This document shows positions 58,224 through 64,000 of a stretch of DNA of 64,000 nt, piece by piece (within the stretch, counting starts at the first letter, position 1; each line of letters starts with the position of its first letter). The position numbers and the translations under genes are program-made. The DNA lies in the NCBI RefSeq assembly GCF_005405125.1, contig NZ_BJDL01000012.1:59333-123332 (forward strand), in the 5' to 3' direction. The notes below the pieces were generated by a model. That model saw only the letters and a program-made list of their open reading frames with translations. It did not search any database and had not been told where the DNA came from. Source of the DNA: Lactiplantibacillus songbeiensis (GTDB lineage: Bacteria; Bacillota; Bacilli; Lactobacillales; Lactobacillaceae).

Positions 58224-58256
58224 TTAAAGCGATTGGTTCGTTTCCAATCGCTTTAA
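58224..58256. repeat. Perfect 13-bp palindrome between tsaB and phnD
   Basis: TTAAAGCGATTGG and CCAATCGCTTTAA around a 7-base loop, upstream of both divergent genes. On the minus strand it is followed by AAAAGCC, so it is not a clean terminator. Confidence 0.6.
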
Positions 58257-58354
58257 TACCAAATCCTAACCGCTTTAAACAATTCTAAAAGTCAGCCATC
58301 TGACAAGCTACTTTTGAATAAATCTTTACACAGTCACCCCGTAAGTAAATTTTC

Positions 58355-58404
58355 TTTACACAACTTATACAAATTGTTTACGACTAATTTCACGCACATT
58401 TACA
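58355..58404 (+). promoter_or_regulatory. PhoP-box array of the phosphonate operon
   Basis: Five 11-bp-phased repeats: TTTACA 58355, TATACA 58366, TTTACG 58377, TTTCAC 58388, TTTACA 58399. A further TTTACACA is at 58325. A -10-like TATGCT lies at about 58414-58419. This is the pattern of PhoP boxes, so phosphate starvation control of phnDCEEXW is likely. Confidence 0.85.
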
Positions 58405-58457
58405 TTCAACTGTTATGCTACGCTAGTAAATAAATTACTTGGAGGTAATTGGAAATT

Positions 58458-59501
58458 ATGTCAAAAATCAGTAAGTCACTTGTAGGGATTTCATTAATCT
58501 CAGTTTTAGGTTTAGCAGGGTGTACAAGTCTGGGAACTAGCAGCAAGTCTGCTGGTAACAGTGCAGACAAGGGTAAGCCGATCACGGTCGTCTTCTACCC
58601 TAACGAATCCGCTAAAAGTTTCTCTGGCTCTCGGGACGCATTAAAGAAGTCAATCGAAAAGGTCACTGGTAAGACGGTTAAGCTTCAAACAACGACCGAC
58701 TATAACGTGGCAATCCAAGCAATCGCTTCTGGTAAGGCCCAAGTTGCTTACATGGGGGCTAACGGTTATATCCAAGCTAACCATTTAAGTAAAGACGTTC
58801 AACCATTTGCAGCTCAATCAGATTCTGAAGGAACGCTGAAGAAAGCTTCATATAATTCATACTTCATGGTCCGCCAAAGCGATGCTAAGAAGTACGAATC
58901 AAATGGCAAGTACAGTATCAAGAACGTGAAGGGTAAGAAGATGTCTTACGTTTCTAACAGTTCAACTTCTGGTTTCTTAGTACCAACTGCTGAATTAACA
59001 CGTGAATTCAACGTTAAAGATACGGATACGTTAACGCAAAACGGTAAGTTCTTTAGCAAAGTCCTCTATGGTGGTTCACATCAAGGTTCAGCCGTGAACT
59101 TATTAAAGGGTGACGTTGATGTTGCCGCCTTTGATGATACTGACTTAATGCCTTACTTGAAGGTGACTAGCGGCTCATGGAACAAGCTTGGCTCAACTTT
59201 CACGGTCAAGAATGACGCTGAAGCACCATTTGGTAGCTTAAAGGGTAAGAAAGTAGTCAACATTGCCATGATGCCAGTTCAACAAGGCCCATGGGTCTAC
59301 AACACTAAGGCCCTTAGCAAGTCTGATCAAACTAAGATTGCCAACGAATTTACTTCAAAATCATTCGCAAACAACAAAGAAATCTTCTCTGAACCAAATG
59401 CGAAGACACCAAAACTCTTCCCTAAGACTTCAGACAAGAGTCAATTAGTTAAAGTTAACGATAAATGGTATGCCCCAACTCACAAGTTAGTTGGGTACTA
59501 A
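58458..59501 (+). CDS. phnD: Phosphonate-binding lipoprotein PhnD
   Basis: 347 residues, lipobox LAGC near residue 22, then the PhnD fold: GKPITVVFYPNESAK, ASGKAQVAYMGANGY, YVSNSSTSGFLVPT. Binds phosphonate (2-aminoethylphosphonate expected from the catabolic genes downstream). ATG 58458 is preferred to an upstream in-frame TTG because GGAGG is 11 bases upstream. First gene of phnD-C-E-E-X-W. Confidence 0.96.
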   Translation: MSKISKSLVGISLISVLGLAGCTSLGTSSKSAGNSADKGKPITVVFYPNESAKSFSGSRDALKKSIEKVTGKTVKLQTTTDYNVAIQAIASGKAQVAYMGANGYIQANHLSKDVQPFAAQSDSEGTLKKASYNSYFMVRQSDAKKYESNGKYSIKNVKGKKMSYVSNSSTSGFLVPTAELTREFNVKDTDTLTQNGKFFSKVLYGGSHQGSAVNLLKGDVDVAAFDDTDLMPYLKVTSGSWNKLGSTFTVKNDAEAPFGSLKGKKVVNIAMMPVQQGPWVYNTKALSKSDQTKIANEFTSKSFANNKEIFSEPNAKTPKLFPKTSDKSQLVKVNDKWYAPTHKLVGY

Positions 59502-59537
59502 ACTGCTCTTTAACCCTGCTTTATGAAAGGAACTGCT

Positions 59538-60311
59538 ATGCTCAAGGTAATCCAACTAGATAAGACTTACGGTCAAAATAAACATTCGCTTAAAGACGTT
59601 AACTTCACCGCTCAACCTGGTGAAGTGACTGCCATCATCGGGCCATCCGGTGCCGGTAAAACAACGATTTTACGCAGTGTCAACCAATTGATCCGCGATA
59701 ACGGCGGTAAGATTTTACTTGACGATCAAGATATTCGCCAAGCGAACAAGTCCGAATTACGTAAAATTCGGCATCATATTGGGATGATTTTTCAAAATTA
59801 CAATTTAATTAGTCCGTTAACGGCTCTCGAAAATGTACTCCATGGCCGTTTAGGCGCTAAATCAACTTTTGCCGGTATTTTCGGAATGTATAGTACTGAT
59901 GAAAAACAAGAAGCCTTAGCGTTATTAAACGAAGTTGGTCTAGGTGAATACGCCTACCAACGTTGCGACCAGTTAAGTGGTGGCCAGCAACAACGAGTTG
60001 GGATTGCCAGAGCTTTGATGCAGCATCCTAAAATGATTCTCTGTGATGAACCAATCGCTTCACTAGATCCTAAATCGACTAAAATCGTCATGGATATTTT
60101 GCGACAATTGGCGAAAGAAAAACAGTTAATTATTCTGATTAACTTGCACCAAATCGACATTGCCCTAGAATACGCTGACCATATTGTCGGCATTAATAGT
60201 GGCGAAATTGTCTTTGAAGGTCCTAGTCAGGCAGTAGATGATCAAGTGCTACAAAAGATCTATCGCCAAGCGGATCAACCTAAACAGGCGGTAACAGCCA
60301 ATGAAAACTAA
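59538..60311 (+). CDS. phnC: Phosphonate ABC transporter ATPase PhnC
   Basis: 257 residues: Walker A GPSGAGKTT, signature LSGGQQQRV, Walker B MILCDEPIASLD. ATG 59538 with AAAGGA upstream fits better than the ATG five codons earlier. It overlaps phnE by 11 bp. Confidence 0.96.
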   Translation: MLKVIQLDKTYGQNKHSLKDVNFTAQPGEVTAIIGPSGAGKTTILRSVNQLIRDNGGKILLDDQDIRQANKSELRKIRHHIGMIFQNYNLISPLTALENVLHGRLGAKSTFAGIFGMYSTDEKQEALALLNEVGLGEYAYQRCDQLSGGQQQRVGIARALMQHPKMILCDEPIASLDPKSTKIVMDILRQLAKEKQLIILINLHQIDIALEYADHIVGINSGEIVFEGPSQAVDDQVLQKIYRQADQPKQAVTANEN

Positions 60312-61104
60312 CTTTCAATCGCCACAACAGTTTTTTCGGCAACGCCGCTTGCGGCTTGGTATCGTCTTAGCCGTTTTACTCGTCATTTATGGTGTTTCCA
60401 TGGTATTGGTTAACTTCCAAACCTTGGCCTCACTGATGCAGGTTCCGGCTGGGCTGATTTGGTTATTTAAGAATTTTATTCCTACTGAACGTTCGATCTC
60501 GTATCTAGGACCAATTCTTTATCAACTCTGGCGGACATTAATCGTCTCAGTTTCGTCAACAATTTGTGCCAGTTTGCTAGGCTTGATTTTTGCCATTCTA
60601 GGTGCAAAAACGACCAGCCCACTACCTGGTCTCCGGTTAGTCATTCGTTTTGGGGCTTCCCTCTTACGAAATATTCCGGTCGTTGCTTGGGCTATGATCC
60701 TGTTATTCTCTTTTAAACAAAGTGATTTTACTGGGTTCTTAGCCTTGTTCTTCATGACTTTAGGATATTTGACCCGGGCCTTCACTGAGACCATCGAAGA
60801 TTTAGATGGTGAAAAGCTGCAAGCGTTACAAGCAGTTGGTGCTAACTACTTCCAATGTGTCTTTTGTGGCGTTTTACCAGAGGTAGCTAGTACATTAACC
60901 AGCTGGGTGCTTTACATGATTGAAAATAATCTCCGTGATGCCACGCTTGTCGGTATTTTGACCGGGACCGGTGTCGGATTCTTATTCAACCATTATTTTA
61001 AGAGCTTCCGCTATGATGCCGCTGGTTTAATCGTCTTGCTAATCGCGGTACTCGTCATTTGCCTTGAATTAACGTCAACTCAGATTCGGAGGGCCATCGC
61101 ATGA
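60301..61104 (+). CDS. phnE: Phosphonate ABC transporter permease PhnE (first)
   Basis: 267 residues with five or six helices. The EAA-type loop EKLQALQAVGANYFQCVFCGV contacts PhnC. Starts inside the phnC end and overlaps the second phnE by 4 bp (ATGA). Confidence 0.95.
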   Translation: MKTNFQSPQQFFRQRRLRLGIVLAVLLVIYGVSMVLVNFQTLASLMQVPAGLIWLFKNFIPTERSISYLGPILYQLWRTLIVSVSSTICASLLGLIFAILGAKTTSPLPGLRLVIRFGASLLRNIPVVAWAMILLFSFKQSDFTGFLALFFMTLGYLTRAFTETIEDLDGEKLQALQAVGANYFQCVFCGVLPEVASTLTSWVLYMIENNLRDATLVGILTGTGVGFLFNHYFKSFRYDAAGLIVLLIAVLVICLELTSTQIRRAIA

Positions 61105-61952
61105 TTGAAAATAGCCAATCAGATTCTAAAGTCATTCAGCCAACGTCCAATCCGAAACGGATCACGTTACTGACTAAGCCCCGTCTTATCCTACGCGGTG
61201 TCTTAATTGCTTTAGCCTTAGTGACTGTTTATTCACTAGTCACTTTAGATGCTGGTAATCTAAAATTTAGTGAGGCCTTCCAGAGTCTAGGAGCCAACCT
61301 ACAAGCGATGTTTCTCCATCCAGGTGTTGGCCAAGACAACTGGTCCTTATTACTAAGAGCCCTCACAACTAGTGTGGCCTTAGCCATGCTAACGACCTTA
61401 TTAGGTGCTTTCTTTGCCTTTTTCATTGCCGTTTTCTCGGCTCGTAACCTGGTACCAAGTTGGTTAGCCACTTCCATCAAAGCGGTCATGGCCTTTATCC
61501 GATCAATTCCAACGATCTTATGGGTCTTAATCTACTCAGTCGTCATGGGATTAGGTGCCAATGCTGCTGTGGTCGGCTTAACGTTCCATAGTATCGCTTA
61601 CTTGGTCAAAGCTTACTCCGAAAGTATCGAAGAAACCTCAGCTGATACAATCGAAGCTTTAAAAGCTAGCGGCGTCGGTTTCTGGCCTATTATTTTCCAA
61701 GCGATTTTACCATCGATCATTCCAGCTTTACTAAGTTGGACGTTCATTCGTTTTGAAATTAACTTTGCCAATGCGGTCGCAGTTGGTGCCGCAGCTGGTG
61801 CTGACGATATTGGTTATTACTTGTTTATGGCCAGTGGCTTTTACTTCAACTTCCATGAAGTTGGGTTAATTGTTTATCTCTTATTAGGCGTCGCCATTGT
61901 CCTAGAAGTTGTTTCAATGAAGTTGCGCGGTCACTATTTGCAAAAGAACTAA
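61101..61952 (+). CDS. phnE: Phosphonate ABC transporter permease PhnE (second)
   Basis: 283 residues with six helices and an EAA loop (ADTIEALKASGVGFWPII). Two different PhnE proteins probably form a heterodimeric channel. Followed by phnX after 27 bp. Confidence 0.95.
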   Translation: MIENSQSDSKVIQPTSNPKRITLLTKPRLILRGVLIALALVTVYSLVTLDAGNLKFSEAFQSLGANLQAMFLHPGVGQDNWSLLLRALTTSVALAMLTTLLGAFFAFFIAVFSARNLVPSWLATSIKAVMAFIRSIPTILWVLIYSVVMGLGANAAVVGLTFHSIAYLVKAYSESIEETSADTIEALKASGVGFWPIIFQAILPSIIPALLSWTFIRFEINFANAVAVGAAAGADDIGYYLFMASGFYFNFHEVGLIVYLLLGVAIVLEVVSMKLRGHYLQKN

Positions 61953-61979
61953 CACCACTTGATTTAAAGGAGTTTTCTA

Positions 61980-62777
61980 ATGACGATTCAAGCCGTTATT
62001 TTTGATTGGGCTGGTACGACGATTGATTATGGTAGTCGGGCCCCCATTGTTGCTTTCCAAAAAGCCTTTGAGAATGTTGGCATTAAGATTTCTGAAGCCG
62101 AAATTCGCCAAGATATGGGCTTAGACAAATACACTCATATTCATAAGATTATCAACTTGCCAGCAGTTCAAAATGACTGGCAAGCCCGGTTCCAAGTCTT
62201 ACCCACTAGTGATGATTGCGATCGGATCTACTTGGACTTCAAAGACATTTTATTAGCCTCTTTGACTGACTTTGCACAACTCAAGCCCGGAATGACTGCC
62301 ACCATCGATTATATGAATGCTAATCAGATTGCTTATGGCACAACGACTGGCTATGACGCTGAAATGCTCGCAATTGTCTTACCCATTGCGGCTAATCAAG
62401 GCTACCGGCCAACAGTCAACATCACATCTGAACAAACTAATGGCATCGGTCGGCCAGCACCTGCCATGCTAGAACTGGCTTGCGACCAATTAGAAATCAA
62501 GGACTACACCACCGTCTTAAAAGTTGGTGATTCAATCAATGATATTTTAGAAGGTCAAAATGCCGATGCAATTACGGTTGGTCTGATTGATGGTAGTAAT
62601 TTGATGGGTCTTTCCCAAACAGAATTTGACGCTTTATCAACTGCTGAACAAACTGAATTGCGCATGAAGATCACTGCCCAATACGAAGCAGTTGGTGCTG
62701 ATCATATTTTACAATCAATGGCTGATTTACCAGCCTTGATTGACATGATTAATCAACCCGTGACTGATCGTCACTAA
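61980..62777 (+). CDS. phnX: Phosphonoacetaldehyde hydrolase PhnX
   Basis: HAD-family enzyme, 265 residues, splits phosphonoacetaldehyde to acetaldehyde and phosphate. FDWAGTTIDYGS is the nucleophile motif, MGLDKYTHI supplies the Schiff-base Lys, and KVGDSINDILEGQNA is the metal loop. RBS AAGGAG. Completes phnW's pathway. Confidence 0.96.
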   Translation: MTIQAVIFDWAGTTIDYGSRAPIVAFQKAFENVGIKISEAEIRQDMGLDKYTHIHKIINLPAVQNDWQARFQVLPTSDDCDRIYLDFKDILLASLTDFAQLKPGMTATIDYMNANQIAYGTTTGYDAEMLAIVLPIAANQGYRPTVNITSEQTNGIGRPAPAMLELACDQLEIKDYTTVLKVGDSINDILEGQNADAITVGLIDGSNLMGLSQTEFDALSTAEQTELRMKITAQYEAVGADHILQSMADLPALIDMINQPVTDRH

Positions 62778-62802
62778 GCCGATCAAAGGAGTAACTTATC
62801 AT

Positions 62803-63903
62803 ATGAAACAACCTTATTTATTATTAACCCCTGGGCCTTTAAGCACGACCCCAACAGTTAAAGCTGCCATGCAGATTGACTACTGTACTTGGGATAGTGA
62901 TTATCGGACAGTTACGGAAACCATTCGCCAACAAATTCTAGCAATGGCTGAAGCCAACCCTAACAACTATACAACGGTCCTATTACAAGGTAGTGGTAGT
63001 TATGGTGTTGAAGCGACTATTGGCGCGGCAGTTCCTCGTGAAGACGCCGTTTTGATGGTTGCTATCAACGGTGCTTATGGCCGTCGTATTAGTGAAATTG
63101 CTGACTACTATGCGATTCCACACGTTGACGTTGAGTTTGCCGAAGATGAAGCAGTTGATCCACAACGGATCGAACAAGCATTAGCTGCGCATCCAGAGGT
63201 CACCCACTTTGCTACCGTGCATAGTGAAACAACTACTGGAATTTTAAATCCAATTGAACGCCTGGTTCCCCTACTCAAAGCTCGTGGCATTGTTTCTATT
63301 ATTGACGCCATGTCTAGTTTAGGTGGCGTTCCCTTGGTCATGGACCAACTAGACTGTGATTACTTGGTCAGCAGTGCAAACAAGTGCGTTCAAGGGGTCC
63401 CAGGCTTTGCCTTCATCATTGCTAAACAAAGCGAACTGGCTAAAACTGCTGGTAACGCCCGTTCATTGAGCTTAGATATTTATGCCCAATGGCAAGCAAT
63501 GACGAAGCAACCTGGTAAATGGCGGTTTACATCACCAACCCATGTTGTTCATGCCTTCGCTCAAGCCTTAAATGAGCTTGAAATCGAAGGTGGTGTGGCA
63601 CAACGCTATCGTCGTTATGCGGCTAACCAACAAGCATTAAGTGATGGGATGCAAGCTTTAGGATTTGATTTAGTGATTGATCCGGCTGATCAAGGCCCGA
63701 TTATCACCTCCTTCAAATACCCAAGTACTGATTTTGACTTCGATGCTTTCTATCAATTTATCAAAGAACGTGGTTTTGTGATCTATCCTGGTAAAGTATC
63801 AACGATTCCAAGCTTCCGGATTGGGACCATTGGTGATGTTGATACAACTGATATTCAACGGTTATTAGCAATTATCAGTGATTATCAACGCCTAACCCAT
63901 TAA
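62803..63903 (+). CDS. phnW: 2-aminoethylphosphonate-pyruvate transaminase PhnW
   Basis: PLP enzyme, 366 residues, converts 2-aminoethylphosphonate and pyruvate to phosphonoacetaldehyde and alanine. LLTPGPLSTTPTVK N-terminus, IIDAMSSLGG, and SSANKCVQG with the PLP Lys near residue 190. RBS AAAGGAG. Last gene of the operon. Confidence 0.96.
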   Translation: MKQPYLLLTPGPLSTTPTVKAAMQIDYCTWDSDYRTVTETIRQQILAMAEANPNNYTTVLLQGSGSYGVEATIGAAVPREDAVLMVAINGAYGRRISEIADYYAIPHVDVEFAEDEAVDPQRIEQALAAHPEVTHFATVHSETTTGILNPIERLVPLLKARGIVSIIDAMSSLGGVPLVMDQLDCDYLVSSANKCVQGVPGFAFIIAKQSELAKTAGNARSLSLDIYAQWQAMTKQPGKWRFTSPTHVVHAFAQALNELEIEGGVAQRYRRYAANQQALSDGMQALGFDLVIDPADQGPIITSFKYPSTDFDFDAFYQFIKERGFVIYPGKVSTIPSFRIGTIGDVDTTDIQRLLAIISDYQRLTH

Positions 63904-63940
63904 TACTTTAGTTTCGTGATAATACAAAAATACTAAGCTT

Positions 63941-63981
63941 AGAGGCATAGAAGTTACCCGACGGGGTGCTCCTATGCCTCT
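63941..63981 (+). terminator. Hairpin after phnW, probable terminator
   Basis: AGAGGCATAG pairs with CTATGCCTCT, with inner ACCC/GGGT. The following ATTACTTTAT is only moderately T-rich, so it may be a terminator or another repeat. Confidence 0.55.
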
Positions 63982-64000
63982 ATTACTTTATAGTGGTAGT

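Overview
The window looks like a chromosomal segment of a lactic acid bacterium of the Lactobacillaceae, most probably Lactiplantibacillus plantarum or a close relative. The evidence is low-to-mid GC, strong Gram-positive ribosome binding sites (AGGAGG type), and an order I recall from that group: uvrA-uvrB ... pgm ... trxB ... galU-gpsA-lgt-hprK ... phoU-pst ... phoPR ... prfB-secA ... comF ... tagO ... groELS ... rex ... tsaD. The species call is inference. No rRNA, tRNA, CRISPR, prophage or transposase gene was found.

Layout. 1-4.6 kb: uvrA (cut by the window edge) and uvrB, with an SOS-box-like promoter and a long hairpin leader. 4.6-9.0 kb: an HD hydrolase, an MFS exporter, a VanX-type dipeptidase and phosphoglucomutase. 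9.2-11.7 kb: a DUF3290/DUF421 membrane pair and a GtrB-type glycosyltransferase bracketed by copies of a structured repeat. 11.8-12.7 kb: trxB. 12.8-24.1 kb: the main accessory block. A leftward operon encodes a GH8 lipoprotein, a polytopic membrane protein, a DUF2334 protein, a BcsA-like synthase, a BcsB-like subunit and a degenerate GGDEF protein that keeps an RxxD I-site. A NADH oxidase gene sits just upstream and an EAL phosphodiesterase gene diverges from it. This resembles the c-di-GMP-controlled Pss exopolysaccharide system of Listeria. 24.2-28.9 kb: galU, gpsA, lgt, hprK, yvlD and pspC-like genes. 29-37.5 kb: phoU-pstB-pstB-pstA-pstC-pstS, phoR, phoP and a MinJ-like PDZ protein. 37.7-44.9 kb: prfB (programmed frameshift), secA, hpf, comFC, comFA and a YigZ-family gene. 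45-49.4 kb: a second pstS, tagO and a KimA-type potassium transporter. 49.6-58.2 kb: groEL/groES with CIRCE, a CPBP protease, rex, an ABC-F ATPase, and tsaD-rimI-rimI-tsaB. 58.4-63.9 kb: a complete phosphonate operon phnD-C-E-E-X-W.

Two systems stand out. First, pgm and galU (UDP-glucose supply) flank a putative c-di-GMP-gated EPS machine whose synthase lacks a PilZ domain. Its regulator is probably the separate degenerate GGDEF protein, and the neighbouring EAL protein could remove the signal. Second, three separate promoters (pstS with pstCAB, the orphan pstS, and phnD) carry 11-bp-phased TTTACA repeats typical of PhoP boxes. This suggests one PhoPR regulon covering phosphate uptake and 2-aminoethylphosphonate use.
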